From Spirochaetales bacterium Spiro_05 (GTDB taxonomy: Bacteria > Spirochaetota > Spirochaetia > Sphaerochaetales > Sphaerochaetaceae): a stretch of DNA of 64,000 bases. The position numbers were made by a program, and so were the translations under genes. The notes below the pieces were generated by a model, which saw only the letters and a program-made list of their open reading frames with translations, did not search any database and was not told the DNA's origin. Where the stretch lies: assembly GCA_001603115.1 (NCBI GenBank), contig LVBG01000018.1, positions 1 to 64,000 on the forward strand, read 5' to 3'. Position 1 is the stretch's first letter; each line of letters starts with the position of its first letter. Shown one piece after another: positions 7,588 through 16,314 of this stretch.

Positions 7588-8113
7588 GCCAAGCCTCCTC
7601 TGCAGGATCGATCAGATTGAACGCCGCATGGACTGCCGACAAGAAGTTTGTGATCGGTTTTCCCTTGTGTTGCGATGTGCAGTCGTTGCCCAGACTGACC
7701 GTAAAGTGCCCGGGGTGGACATGGCTTTCGCTTATCTTGAGAAGTTCGCCCCGATACCTGAGGACATATGCCCCATCGAGTGTTTTATCCCATAGCCGCT
7801 TCAGGAAGTTCTTCCGACGCTTCGCCCGGTTCTTCATAAGGCGATCGCGTTCCTTCGCAGCAAGGATGTCGTCTTCCATGATCCCTGCGCAGATGCACCC
7901 CACCGAGATTCGCTCGAAATATTGCCGGTGCTCCATTTCATGCACGAACCGCACCTGCGTGCATCCGCACAGCTCGCAGGTGAACAGCTCATCCGCTTCC
8001 TCGAGGCAATCGTAGGTGTTGAGAACCAACCAACCATCCAAAGGAGCCCCCCATTCCTTGAGCGTCCTGTGGCATCGGGCGATGTATGCCTTGCTGTAGA
8101 TTTCACCGCTCAT
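7580..8113 (-). CDS. Phage protein with zinc-finger cysteines, function unknown
   Basis: 177 residues. Cys pairs CELCGC (46-51) and GCICAG (72-77) could bind one zinc. A strongly basic stretch KNRAKRRKNFLKRLW (94-108) may contact nucleic acid, and the C-terminal half has FTVSLGNDCTSQHKGKPI. I do not recognise a named family. The ATG at 8113 is preferred over the longer TTG at 8134, because GGGAG precedes it and because it forms an ATGA overlap with the small gene upstream. It is encoded between VapE and VRR-NUC, so a replication or recombination accessory role is plausible. Confidence 0.75.
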   Translation of the reverse strand: MSGEIYSKAYIARCHRTLKEWGAPLDGWLVLNTYDCLEEADELFTCELCGCTQVRFVHEMEHRQYFERISVGCICAGIMEDDILAAKERDRLMKNRAKRRKNFLKRLWDKTLDGAYVLRYRGELLKISESHVHPGHFTVSLGNDCTSQHKGKPITNFLSAVHAAFNLIDPAEEAWHA

Positions 8114-8271
8114 ATGGCGCTCCCGCAAATGCAATCCATGCGGTTGTTCCGAACGCCGTACCCAAGAGCCGAAAAACCCCTATACGCGTGAATATGCGTA
8201 TACGGGCATGCCGCGCTGGTCTTCTCCCTATATAGTAATGATATTGATGATTTATAGTATTTCAGGAACAT
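8110..8271 (-). CDS. Small 53-residue phage ORF, translationally coupled
   Basis: Short frame beginning MFLKYYKS, with a GGAGGA ribosome site nine bases before the ATG and a stop that overlaps the next start (ATGA at 8113-8110). Residues near the middle read CPYTHIHAYRGF. The DNA for this segment is repeated in decayed form at 3355-3577, where the CPYT.IHAYR stretch is still readable. No known domain. The ribosome site and overlap favour a real leader-type peptide that couples translation to the next gene; an alternative is that the DNA repeat itself (a palindrome TATACGC...GCGTATA) is the functional unit. Confidence 0.5.
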   Translation of the reverse strand: MFLKYYKSSISLLYREKTSAACPYTHIHAYRGFSALGYGVRNNRMDCICGSAI

Positions 8272-8385
8272 AAGAACAAATCCTCCATAATTGTATATTC
8301 GGCAACGAGTCATGATGTGTTACCACGCTTGTACTCGTTGCCGCGGCAAGAACACGGGAACAGTTGTCATGCTGTTCCCCAGAGA
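8166..8385. repeat. Repeat R2, intact copy, with three hairpins
   Basis: Between vapE and the next gene. It contains TATACGC/GCGTATA with an 8-base loop near 8180-8201, a 10-bp hairpin GGCAACGAGT/ACTCGTTGCC near 8301-8342, and GGGAACAG/CTGTTCCC near 8355-8378. The last one has a counterpart in the decayed copy (GGAACA/TGTTCC), the middle one has not. The hairpins follow directly on the vapE stop and may limit readthrough. Confidence 0.6.
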
Positions 8386-8389
8386 GTCG

Positions 8390-10750
8390 CTAGTTCCCAA
8401 GAACCTCTTGGACTACCGGCGGAGTGAATACGAACTGGGGTCCGTACAGTGCAAGACGCTCCTTGGCCTCCTTGCGCACCCACCCGAGCTTGAGCAGTAT
8501 TGCGATGATCTCGTTGGAGTCCCCGCGCCTGAGCATGGAGCGTTCCCGGCCGAAGCACTCGCACCAGATCTCCATGGTGCACACCTTGGTCCGGACGCAC
8601 TCCCCCGAAGGTTTGCCGTCGACGAAGCCGAAGCCGTCGAGATAGGACCTCCGCTCTCCGATGTCCATTGCTTCCCACCGTGATGGGAGTGTGGTGGCCA
8701 GGTAGTCGGCTACGATTCCCTCGCGCTCATCGGCTTCAAGCGCATCAAGCTGCTCGTCCTTCGCCATGGCTTCGACCTCGGGCTCCAGATACAGCTGCTC
8801 GCCTGCCTCAACGAGACATTTGACCTCAGCCCAGATTTGTTTTACCTCATCGTCGCCCATCTCCCAGGGACGCTTGGTGTTGCTGCCGGGGGTGTTGACC
8901 GGCCAGAAGCGCCGGTTGCCTGTGGTATCCCTCAGATATCCGCTCTGTGCGTTCGTGGTGCCGATGAAGATGCACTGGCGGGGATGGGGGGTTGTCCGGC
9001 GACCATAGGCTGCACGGAAGATATCGTTCTGGCGCGAGATGAAAGACCTGAGGGTCTCGGTCTCGGCTTTCCTCAGCCCTGCCAGCTCGCCGACCTCCAT
9101 GATCCAGTAGCCCTGCAGCTTCTCCGCAGCCGTCTTGTCCTTGGTGTCGCTCAGGTGCAGGCTGTCGGAGTACCAGGGGCCTGCGAGCTTTGCTATGGTG
9201 GTGCTCTTGCCGATACCCTGGGGACCGCAGAGCACCGGCATGCTGTCGAACTTGCACCCCGGGGTGAGAACGCGCTTGTATGCCGCACACAAGGTCTTTC
9301 GGGTGACGCTCCTGGTATAGAGGGTGTCGGGGGACCCGAGATAGTCGATGAATACCAACTCGGCCCGCACTTTGCCGTCCCAAGCCGGGAGTGCGTCGAA
9401 GTATTGGCGGATGGGATGGTAGGAGCGGTCGTCGGCTACCTTGGAGATTGCGATATCGTAGTTGCGCGAGCTGAAGGTCCCGTAGTTGGCATCGATGTAG
9501 CTGATGAGCTGCGAGTCATCAGCATCGCGCCAGAACCGGGACGGATGCTGCCAGGGAACCTCTCCGGTAATCTCGATGGCGTCCAGCAACTGGTTGAATG
9601 CGATGTTTTGCAAGGCCTTGTCGTGTTCGAGGATGAGCTTGAGGTTGTGCAGCGAGTTCATCAGGACCATCGAGCGTTTCTCTCGTACCAGGCCCTTCTT
9701 CCATTCTTCACCATCGTCATCGGCGGGAAACTCCTGTTTTGCCTTGGCTTGCCTTTCGGCGAGTATAAGCATATTCACCCGCTCATCCTTGCTGGCAAGG
9801 TCCGCCATGGCGTTGAAGGTCTTGATCGGATCGTCATCGCCGAAATGGTGGATCCTGACCAGGTCGAAGGCATTGAGCCTCCGTCCACAGGCGGGATCGC
9901 TGGCATGGTAGGATTGGGCGAACTTGTCTTCATAGATCGCGAGCCCAGAGGTGCTGTCGGCGGGGATGTAGCTGTATCTGTCAACAACGGTCGTGGGTTC
10001 GTAGATGTGTGAAAGGAATGTCTCTATGGCATCCTGGATCGGGTAATAGGTACGGCAGAACGCTCCTACGAGGCCTTCCTTCGCAAGCGGATCCTCCTGC
10101 ATCTTGCCCGATGGTGTATGCACTGTGCTTTCGCGGGACGAGGTGGGCAGGAGAGAACAGTCCTTCCAATCGGGATGGGATGCGAGGAACACATCGGGAT
10201 CCAGCCACGGGCCGTCGATGCGATCGAACACGTATTCTCCGTTGGAGGGTGTGGTCGGCCAATACATCAGCTGGTGGGGGCGATAGGAGCATTCATCGAA
10301 TTGGTCGATACCCCACTTTGCAGCCAGGTGCCTGGTGATCGCCACGTATTCATCGGAACTCACATCCCTGGTGAGCGGGACGAGGATGCGCACCCGTGGA
10401 TTCTCAGGGGTGTGGCTGTGGGTGGTGTACAGGCAGGCGGCGTAGGCGCACTGTGTCTTGAACGCTGCCACGAAATCCACGCTTGCACGGTCCGCATCGA
10501 AGGCCAGCATCGATCGGCTCGCGACGTTTTCCCGCCGCCTCCGGTTGTCCTTCAGCCGGCCAGCGACGAACCCTCCCTTGTCCTTCACTTTGTCGCGTTG
10601 TGCCTTCGGGAGTTTGGGATACTCCTGGACGGACTCGGTCGTGCGGATGGTGGTCGATAGGCGATCGCACAGGGCGTCGAATGTCGTGGTCTTGTTGCTC
10701 CATGTCTTCGCATGACAGCTGTTGCCATAGGCGATATTCAGCTCTCTCAT
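8390..10750 (-). CDS. VapE-type primase-helicase
   Basis: 786 residues, two parts. The N-terminal part (about 60-330) has a primase-polymerase look: LAFDAD at 82-87 could be the metal-binding acidic pair and SYRPHQLMYWPT follows. The C-terminal part is the virulence-associated E helicase: GPQGIGKST (Walker A, 509-517), WIMEVGEL (Walker B, 549-556), a GTTN sensor (597-600) and a GNRRFWPV segment. Such fusions start phage DNA replication. The ATG has AAGGAGA upstream and overlaps the antirepressor stop by four bases. Length and motif order are complete; no frameshift. Confidence 0.92.
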   Translation of the reverse strand: MRELNIAYGNSCHAKTWSNKTTTFDALCDRLSTTIRTTESVQEYPKLPKAQRDKVKDKGGFVAGRLKDNRRRRENVASRSMLAFDADRASVDFVAAFKTQCAYAACLYTTHSHTPENPRVRILVPLTRDVSSDEYVAITRHLAAKWGIDQFDECSYRPHQLMYWPTTPSNGEYVFDRIDGPWLDPDVFLASHPDWKDCSLLPTSSRESTVHTPSGKMQEDPLAKEGLVGAFCRTYYPIQDAIETFLSHIYEPTTVVDRYSYIPADSTSGLAIYEDKFAQSYHASDPACGRRLNAFDLVRIHHFGDDDPIKTFNAMADLASKDERVNMLILAERQAKAKQEFPADDDGEEWKKGLVREKRSMVLMNSLHNLKLILEHDKALQNIAFNQLLDAIEITGEVPWQHPSRFWRDADDSQLISYIDANYGTFSSRNYDIAISKVADDRSYHPIRQYFDALPAWDGKVRAELVFIDYLGSPDTLYTRSVTRKTLCAAYKRVLTPGCKFDSMPVLCGPQGIGKSTTIAKLAGPWYSDSLHLSDTKDKTAAEKLQGYWIMEVGELAGLRKAETETLRSFISRQNDIFRAAYGRRTTPHPRQCIFIGTTNAQSGYLRDTTGNRRFWPVNTPGSNTKRPWEMGDDEVKQIWAEVKCLVEAGEQLYLEPEVEAMAKDEQLDALEADEREGIVADYLATTLPSRWEAMDIGERRSYLDGFGFVDGKPSGECVRTKVCTMEIWCECFGRERSMLRRGDSNEIIAILLKLGWVRKEAKERLALYGPQFVFTPPVVQEVLGN

Positions 10751-11271
10751 AGAATCTCCTTCATTAAGTCTTCACATGTGTGATCGAAGTTGCTGTGCGG
10801 CTCACGGTCTTCGACCAGAGCCAATAGTTCTTGGGACAATCCATGTTCTGCCTTGATCCGCCGTTCTGCTTCGACTCTTCGCGCTTTTGCAATGGCGAGA
10901 GCACGCTCCATGAGCTGGTCAGGTGATTCCCAGTTCTGTTCGCATTCAAGGAAGTAGCGGCGAAACCTGCGGCCGGCCGCCGAGCGCTGGAGCATGCACA
11001 GCTCCTTGGCCATCGCGATGGTGATCTCATGGTCGATACTCGGACGCCCTCCGGTATGGTTGCGAGAGACGGCATAGTAATCCTTTCCCTCGACAAACCC
11101 GAAGAGACGGATGCGTGCGAACCAGTCGTTGTAGCGGGTGGCTACCTGCAACGCCTTGTGCAGCGTTCTTCCGCTGACGGTCGGCTTGTTCCCGAAGCAG
11201 GTGATGCGGATCAGCGCATCCCTGCTGGTATTTCCTGGTTGTTCCAATTGTGCATCGGTGTTCAATACCAT
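10747..11271 (-). CDS. AntA/AntB-family antirepressor
   Basis: 174 residues. Residues about 30-105 match the AntA/AntB domain: PTVSGRTLHKALQ, then a YNDWFARI segment, FVEGKDYY, and GRPSIDHEITIAMAKELCML. A basic C-terminal helix follows. The domain is known from phage antirepressors (P1, P7 and many Firmicutes phages), which inactivate the lysogenic repressor. The target would be the XRE repressor at 20595-20978. The ATG at 11271 is preceded by GGAGGAG at ideal spacing; the longer frame to 11409 lacks a ribosome site and runs into the next gene. Confidence 0.85.
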   Translation of the reverse strand: MVLNTDAQLEQPGNTSRDALIRITCFGNKPTVSGRTLHKALQVATRYNDWFARIRLFGFVEGKDYYAVSRNHTGGRPSIDHEITIAMAKELCMLQRSAAGRRFRRYFLECEQNWESPDQLMERALAIAKARRVEAERRIKAEHGLSQELLALVEDREPHSNFDHTCEDLMKEIL

Positions 11272-11332
11272 TGTTCTTCTCCTCCATGAATTACCGAAAA
11301 ACCGTACCTCCTGTTTTCTTGCCTCAGGACGT

Positions 11333-11764
11333 TCATCCCACCACCTCCTTGCATTCGGCATCGAAGTAGCGAAGGCTGTAGCCCTTGTTCTGCGCATGCT
11401 CGATCTCACCCGCCATGCCCGCCGATATCCCGTGTCCTGCGAACACCCACACCTGGGCGCACTTGCTCATCAGCACGTTGCCGAAACGAAGCGCAAGCTC
11501 GCGCTCGGCCGGGTTCTCGTCGTTCATGAACTGCGGGTAGAGCAGGTGCACCGTCAGAGGGATGCACCCAGACTCCACCGCGAAGCGGCTGTAAAGGCGG
11601 GCCCTTTCGACGTTCTTCTCTATGTCACCCGCATACGGCGAGCAGATATATACGATCGGTCGGAACGCACGGGCCGCCTTTTTCTCCTCGGCCTCCATCG
11701 CCCTGAATGCCTCGTAGGGCGTCGGGTCCGGGTACCCGGATCCGTTCAGATACTCCTGATTCAT
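11333..11764 (-). CDS. DUF4406 protein (nucleoside deoxyribosyltransferase-like)
   Basis: 143 residues. IVYICSPYAGD (37-47) followed by NVERARLYSRFAV, FGNVLMSKCAQVWVFAG (about 94-110) and SAGMAGEIEHA (114-124) give the DUF4406 fold, related to nucleoside 2-deoxyribosyltransferases; many phages carry one and its role is not settled. The ATG at 11764 has AAGGAGGA upstream. It is the first gene of the leftward transcript. A truncated second gene of the same family starts at 16315 on the other strand, and its first 20 residues match this one (GY.D.TP(Y/F)EA). Confidence 0.85.
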   Translation of the reverse strand: MNQEYLNGSGYPDPTPYEAFRAMEAEEKKAARAFRPIVYICSPYAGDIEKNVERARLYSRFAVESGCIPLTVHLLYPQFMNDENPAERELALRFGNVLMSKCAQVWVFAGHGISAGMAGEIEHAQNKGYSLRYFDAECKEVVG

Positions 11765-11805
11765 GGAATCCTCCTTCATTCGGATTGCAGGGGTGCTCCC
11801 CTACA

Positions 11806-11916
11806 TACCCTTCCGTACGCCGCGTCGGATTTGACCGACAATTTTCCAAAGAATTTTTTCAGGGAAAAATCTTTCACTTTCGGTCGGTCAAAATGCGCCC
11901 TGCATACGGAAGGTTG
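11806..11916. promoter_or_regulatory. Divergent control region with long inverted repeat
   Basis: Arms of about 34 bp at 11806-11839 and 11881-11916 are imperfect inverted copies. Read outward, each carries TCGGTCAAA, a short GC stretch and TACGGAAGG. The centre (11840-11880) is AT-rich. The two arms lead into the leftward DUF4406 transcript and the rightward replication transcript, so each transcript begins with nearly the same leader. This is a likely shared operator or symmetric promoter pair. Confidence 0.6.
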
Positions 11917-11958
11917 TGAGAGGCGATTACGAGACCGCCTGTCACTGGAGGGAACCGG

Positions 11959-12183
11959 ATGGATGAACGAAGTGCACGGCGCCGGTCGGAGCAATCGATG
12001 GACGAGGATCTTGCAGAGGTGCTCATGACCATCAGCGCAGTGTCCAAGAGGTTGGCCAGGAAGCTCATGGCTCCTGCAGCCGACGAACGAATGAACAAGA
12101 GGGGTGAAAGATCACATGGGAGACAAGCAAGAGACGCAGGCCTTGATCGCAGAGGCCATGACTATCCTGAATACCGCTTCTAG
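11959..12183 (+). CDS. Small phage protein, first gene of the rightward operon
   Basis: 74 residues. The helix LAEVLMTISAVSKRLARKLM resembles small ORFs that precede the DUF2800 genes in Firmicutes phages; the C-terminal part is rich in Arg and Gly and looks low-complexity. GGAGG lies eight bases before the ATG. It overlaps the next gene by 68 bases, which is long, so the true end may matter less than the start. Function unknown. Confidence 0.55.
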   Translation: MDERSARRRSEQSMDEDLAEVLMTISAVSKRLARKLMAPAADERMNKRGERSHGRQARDAGLDRRGHDYPEYRF

Positions 12184-12583
12184 CTCGCTGGGAGCCTTGA
12201 TGGCACGCATGGGAGTGAAGGATGAACCGGTTGCGAAGCAGGAAAGCAAGCCACTGACACTGGTGGAGGTCCGTTCGGTACTGGCCGACAAGTCGCGAAG
12301 CGGCTTCACCGAGCAGATACGCGGGCTTCTGGAAAAGTACGGGGCTCCCAAGCTGTCAGAGATCGATCCCGCCCGGTACCAAAACCTCATGGATGAGGCG
12401 CTGTGCCTGGGAGCTACACGACAGGATCTTGAGGCTGCGCTCGCCGAAAAGCGGAAGGAAGGGTTGGGGGATTTGTTCGATGCCGTTTTCGGGCACCACT
12501 ATGCCACCACCCTCGAGGACCTGAAGGAAGAATACTACCCGTCCTTTCTTCGCGACATCAGGAGGCTCAGGCGTGCCGACTAG
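12116..12583 (+). CDS. Phage replication-associated protein upstream of DUF2800
   Basis: 155 residues. The core LTLVEVRSVLADKSRSGFTE followed by IRGLLEKYGAPKLSEIDP is the recurrent motif of proteins that databases sometimes label rRNA biogenesis protein rrp5 in phages; that label is almost certainly wrong. The N-terminus is a predicted helix (QALIAEAMTILNTASSSLGALM). The C-terminus has an LEDLKEEYYPSFLRDI end that may bind a partner. ATG at 12116 follows AGAGGGGTG; a GTG at 12104 has poorer spacing. Its stop overlaps the DUF2800 start by 11 bases, implying coupled expression and probably a joint role in recombination. Confidence 0.7.
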   Translation: MGDKQETQALIAEAMTILNTASSSLGALMARMGVKDEPVAKQESKPLTLVEVRSVLADKSRSGFTEQIRGLLEKYGAPKLSEIDPARYQNLMDEALCLGATRQDLEAALAEKRKEGLGDLFDAVFGHHYATTLEDLKEEYYPSFLRDIRRLRRAD

Positions 12584-13700
12584 CCACAGCAGGTTGACCA
12601 GCCCCTCGGCTGCAGAGCGTTGGATCAATTGTCCGCCCTCCGCCCTGCTGAACGCTGCATGCGAGGATACCACCAGCTCGTATGCCCAGGAGGGGACCGA
12701 CGCCCATGAATTGTGCGAGCACCTGCTTCGCAAGGCGATGGGACAGGATACCGTCGATCCCAGGCCGAAGCTCCAGTACTACGACGAGGAGATGGAGGAT
12801 GCCGCCCAGGGGTATGCAGCCTATGTGCTTGAGATCCTGGAAGCAGAGCGGCAAAGGTGCAGTGATCCTCTCTTGCTGATCGAGCAGCGCATAGACTTCT
12901 CGCGCTGGGCGGGAGAGGGCAGCTTCGGGACCAGCGATGCGGTCATCATCGCTGACGGGCGTTTGAGCGTGCTGGACTTCAAGTACGGCAGCCGCCTGGT
13001 GGAGGTCGAGGGCAACGCACAGGTCATGTGCTACGGCCTGGGGGCGCTTGCCATGTTCGACGGTGTGTTCGATGTGGATGAGGTGGCCCTGCACATCTAC
13101 CAGCCGAGGCGTTCCAATGTCTCATCTATAACCATTCCGAAAAAGGAACTGTACGAATGGGCGGAATCGGTATTGGGGCCGGCTGCTGTTCTGGCCAGGG
13201 CCGGGGAGGGTGAGTTCTCCTGCGGCAAGTGGTGCACATTCTGCAAGGTGGCCCCCACCTGCCGTAGGCGTGCCGAGGCGAACATGACTCTTGCCCGTTT
13301 TGATTTTCGCAAGCCCCCGACCCTTGACGATGCTGAGGTGAGCGAGGTGCTCGCCCGGGTGGACGACCTGGTCGCCTGGGCATCGGATGTGAAGGACCAT
13401 GCGCTGCAGCTCGCCCTTGGGGGCAAGCAGTGGCCGGGGTTCAAGCTGGTGGCGGGACGGTCGATCCGCAGGTACACCAACGAGGGCGATGTCGCCTCTG
13501 CTGTCATCGAGGCAGGCGGGGATCCGTATGAGAAGAAGCTCCTGGGCATCACTGCGATGCAGAAACTGCTCGGGAAGTCGCAATTCGAACAGCTGCTTGG
13601 GGGCCTTCTTGAGAAGCCTGCAGGCAAGCCGACGCTGGTGCCCGAATACGACAAGAGACCGGCGATCAATACTGCACAACACGATTTTGAGGAGAACTGA
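12573..13700 (+). CDS. DUF2800 Cas4/RecB-like nuclease
   Basis: 375 residues. The PD-(D/E)XK core is clear: GTDAHE (41-46), GTSDAVI with D122, VLDFKYG with D135 and K137, and NAQVMCYGLGA with Q150. Four cysteines in CGKWCTFCKVAPTC near 216-230 fit an iron-sulfur or zinc site like that of Cas4/AddB nucleases. DUF2800 genes lie next to DUF2815 and DNA polymerase in many phages and are proposed 5' exonucleases for strand annealing. GTG start at 12573 is preferred because AGGAGG precedes it by nine bases. All active-site residues are present. Confidence 0.9.
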   Translation: MPTSHSRLTSPSAAERWINCPPSALLNAACEDTTSSYAQEGTDAHELCEHLLRKAMGQDTVDPRPKLQYYDEEMEDAAQGYAAYVLEILEAERQRCSDPLLLIEQRIDFSRWAGEGSFGTSDAVIIADGRLSVLDFKYGSRLVEVEGNAQVMCYGLGALAMFDGVFDVDEVALHIYQPRRSNVSSITIPKKELYEWAESVLGPAAVLARAGEGEFSCGKWCTFCKVAPTCRRRAEANMTLARFDFRKPPTLDDAEVSEVLARVDDLVAWASDVKDHALQLALGGKQWPGFKLVAGRSIRRYTNEGDVASAVIEAGGDPYEKKLLGITAMQKLLGKSQFEQLLGGLLEKPAGKPTLVPEYDKRPAINTAQHDFEEN

Positions 13701-13702
13701 AC

Positions 13703-14266
13703 ATGTCAACAATTGCAAATCCCATGAAGGTAATCACCGGAAAGAACACCAGATGGTCTTATGCCAATATTTGGGAGCCCAAGTCCATCAACGGAGGGGC
13801 GCCGAAGTACTCGGTATCCTTGATCATCCCCAAGAGCGACAAGGCCACGGTGCAAAAGATCAAGGCCGCCATTGAGGCTGCATACAAGGAAGGCGAGGCG
13901 AAGCTGAAGGGAAGCGGCAAGTCGGCCCCATCCCTTGCATCGCTGAAGACCCCCTTGCGCGACGGCGACATCGACCGCCCCGATGATCCCGCCTACGAGA
14001 ACGCATTCTTCATCAATGCCAACAGCGCAACGGCCCCGGGAATCGTGGATGCCCAGTGCAACCCGGTGCTGAACCGCAGTGATGTGTACTCGGGTGTGTA
14101 CGGCAGGGCCTCGATCACCTTCTATGCGTTCAACTCCAACGGCAACCGCGGCATTGCATGCGGGCTTCAGAACCTGCAGCTGATCCGTGATGGGGAGCCC
14201 CTGGGCGGCAAGGCGAGTGCCGAGAGTGATTTCGCCACCGACGACGAGGATGATTTCCTCGCCTGA
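13703..14266 (+). CDS. DUF2815 single-stranded DNA-binding protein
   Basis: 187 residues. DUF2815 proteins have an OB-like fold related to T7 gp2.5. Here YSVSLIIPKSDKATVQKI and VYSGVYGRASITFYAFNS are the strand-rich cores. The C-terminus is very acidic (TDDEDDFLA), as in many SSBs that dock replication partners through this tail. It starts two bases after the DUF2800 stop with GAGGAGAA upstream, so it belongs to the same operon. Together with the nuclease it would form a recombination or replication pair. Confidence 0.88.
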   Translation: MSTIANPMKVITGKNTRWSYANIWEPKSINGGAPKYSVSLIIPKSDKATVQKIKAAIEAAYKEGEAKLKGSGKSAPSLASLKTPLRDGDIDRPDDPAYENAFFINANSATAPGIVDAQCNPVLNRSDVYSGVYGRASITFYAFNSNGNRGIACGLQNLQLIRDGEPLGGKASAESDFATDDEDDFLA

Positions 14267-14276
14267 TCGCAATCCA

Positions 14277-14306
14277 GAAGGGCGGCGGCTTAGGCTGCCG
14301 CTCTTC
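14277..14306 (+). promoter_or_regulatory. Intercistronic hairpin before DNA polymerase
   Basis: Ten-bp stem GAAGGGCGGC / GCCGCTCTTC with one G-U pair and a 10-base loop, directly after the DUF2815 stop. There is no T-run behind it, so it is more likely to protect or partly attenuate the operon message than to terminate it fully. Confidence 0.5.
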
Positions 14307-14356
14307 CAATACTACGTATTGTCTTTGACGAACAAGCCACCAGAGAGGAGAACCAT

Positions 14357-16312
14357 GTGACTGTGATGCATTCGTTGTTTTGTGACCTGGAGACGTATTC
14401 CTCGGTCGATCTCTCCAGGAGCGGAGTTTTTCGATACTGCGAGGCCGAGGACTTCGAGATCCTCCTGTTCGGCTACAGCGTCGATGGCGGGGCGGTGCAG
14501 GTCATCGATCTCGCCAGGGGAGAATCGATACCCAAGGATATCATCGAGGCTATCACCGATGGCAGCGTGGTCAAGTGGGCGTTCAACGCAGCCTTCGAGC
14601 GAATCTGCCTCTCCCGGTATCTGGGATTGCCGACCGGCACCTATCTGAACCCGGCATCGTGGCGCTGTACAATGGTCTGGTCGGCATACCTAGGGTTGCC
14701 GCTGTCGCTCATGGGCGTCGGTGCTGTGCTGGGCCTGGAGAAGCAGAAGCTCGCCGAGGGAAAGGACCTGATCCGCTACTTCTGCATCCCCTGCAACCCT
14801 ACGATCGCCAATGGGGGACGAAGGAGAAATCATCCTTCCGACGCCCCAGACAAGTGGTCTTTGTTCGTCGAGTACAACAAGCGCGATGTCGAGGTCGAGA
14901 TGGCAATCCACCAGCGCCTGGCCAGGTTTCCGGTTCCTGATACCGTCTGGGATGAGTACCACCTTGACCAGCGCATCAACGACCGGGGGGTATTGGTCGA
15001 CAGGACTTTAGTCCAAAGAGCCATCGAGATGGACAGCCTATCACGACAGGAACTCGTGTCCAGGATGAGGGAGCTCACCGATCTTGAGAATCCGAACTCG
15101 GTTTCCCAGGTAAAGACATGGCTGGCAGACAATGGGCTGGAGGTTGAGTCGCTGGGCAAAAAAGATGTGAAGGCAGCATTGCAGGATGCCCCGCGACAGA
15201 TTCAGGAAGTGCTGGAGCTCAGGCTTCAGCTTGCAAAGTCGTCGGTGAAGAAGTACCAGGCAATGGAAAACGCAGTCTGCAGCGATGGCAGGGCAAGGGG
15301 CATGTTCCAGTTCTACGGGGCAAACCGTACCGGGCGGTGGGCTGGAAGGCTCGTGCAAATGCAAAATCTGCCACAGAACCATCTGGAGGACCTTGGCACA
15401 GCCAGGGCATTGGTGGGAAGCGGTGATTACAAGGCTGTGAAGATGCTCTATGGTGATGTCCCTGATACGCTTTCCCAGCTCGTGCGCACAGCCTTCATAC
15501 CCAGGAAAGGTTATAGGTTCATCGTATCGGACTTTTCTGCCATTGAGGCGAGGGTGATAGCTTGGCTTTCCGGAGAGTCCTGGAGGTCTGAAGTTTTCAA
15601 GCAGGGAGGAGACATCTACTGTGCATCTGCCTCTATGATGTTCAAGGTTACTGTAGAGAAACATGGCCAGAACGGCCATCTAAGGCAAAAAGGGAAAATT
15701 GCCGAACTGGCGCTCGGTTACGGCGGGTCGGTGGGGGCTCTTAAGGCTATGGGAGCCCTGGAAATGGGTTTGAAGGAGGAAGAACTCAAGCCTCTGGTTG
15801 ATGTCTGGCGCCAATCCAATCCGAACATCGTCAGGTTTTGGTGGGATGTGGACGAGGCGGCAAAGCAGGCGGCACGGGACAAGGCCACAACCAGTACGCA
15901 TGGGATCAGGTTCTCCTATGAGAGTGGCTTCCTATTCATCGGATTGCCATCCGGTAGGAGGCTTGCATACGTGAAACCCCGCATCGGGACCAATGACTTT
16001 GGCAGTGACTGTGTTACCTATGAAGGCGTGGGGGCTACCAAGAAATGGGAACGCATTGATACCTACGGGCCAAAATTGGCCGAGAATCTCTGCCAGAGCA
16101 TCAGCCGCGACCTGCTGTGCCATGCTATGCAGCAACTCGAGGCCGTCGGATGCCGCATCGTGATGCATATCCACGATGAGGTGGTCATTGAGGCACCTCC
16201 AAACATTTACCTCCAAAACATAGAGACATCGATGGCTATTGTCCCTGATTGGGCGCAGGGGTTGCTGCTCAATGCTGACGGCTATGAAACCAATTTTTAC
16301 AAGAAGGACTGA
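14357..16312 (+). CDS. Phage DNA polymerase, family A
   Basis: 651 residues. The N-terminal 3'-5' exonuclease begins with CDLETYS (D10, E12). The polymerase domain shows motif A SDFSAIEAR (391-399), motif B KIAELALGYGG (about 447-457) and motif C HIHDEVV with HDE at 606-608. It lacks the 5'-nuclease domain of bacterial Pol I, as usual for phage replicases. GTG at 14357 is chosen because GAGAGGAG lies seven bases upstream; the ATG two bases earlier is out of frame and immediately stops. It ends two bases before a DUF4406 fragment. Confidence 0.93.
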   Translation: MTVMHSLFCDLETYSSVDLSRSGVFRYCEAEDFEILLFGYSVDGGAVQVIDLARGESIPKDIIEAITDGSVVKWAFNAAFERICLSRYLGLPTGTYLNPASWRCTMVWSAYLGLPLSLMGVGAVLGLEKQKLAEGKDLIRYFCIPCNPTIANGGRRRNHPSDAPDKWSLFVEYNKRDVEVEMAIHQRLARFPVPDTVWDEYHLDQRINDRGVLVDRTLVQRAIEMDSLSRQELVSRMRELTDLENPNSVSQVKTWLADNGLEVESLGKKDVKAALQDAPRQIQEVLELRLQLAKSSVKKYQAMENAVCSDGRARGMFQFYGANRTGRWAGRLVQMQNLPQNHLEDLGTARALVGSGDYKAVKMLYGDVPDTLSQLVRTAFIPRKGYRFIVSDFSAIEARVIAWLSGESWRSEVFKQGGDIYCASASMMFKVTVEKHGQNGHLRQKGKIAELALGYGGSVGALKAMGALEMGLKEEELKPLVDVWRQSNPNIVRFWWDVDEAAKQAARDKATTSTHGIRFSYESGFLFIGLPSGRRLAYVKPRIGTNDFGSDCVTYEGVGATKKWERIDTYGPKLAENLCQSISRDLLCHAMQQLEAVGCRIVMHIHDEVVIEAPPNIYLQNIETSMAIVPDWAQGLLLNADGYETNFYKKD

Positions 16313-16314
16313 AC

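Noticed and set aside
8837-10012. 391-codon plus-strand frame
   Set aside because: Lies antisense to VapE, with low-complexity Gly/Val content and no motif; caused by GC-rich codon use.
11138-12028. 296-codon plus-strand frame across the divergent control region
   Set aside because: Antisense to the antirepressor and DUF4406 genes and crosses their promoter.
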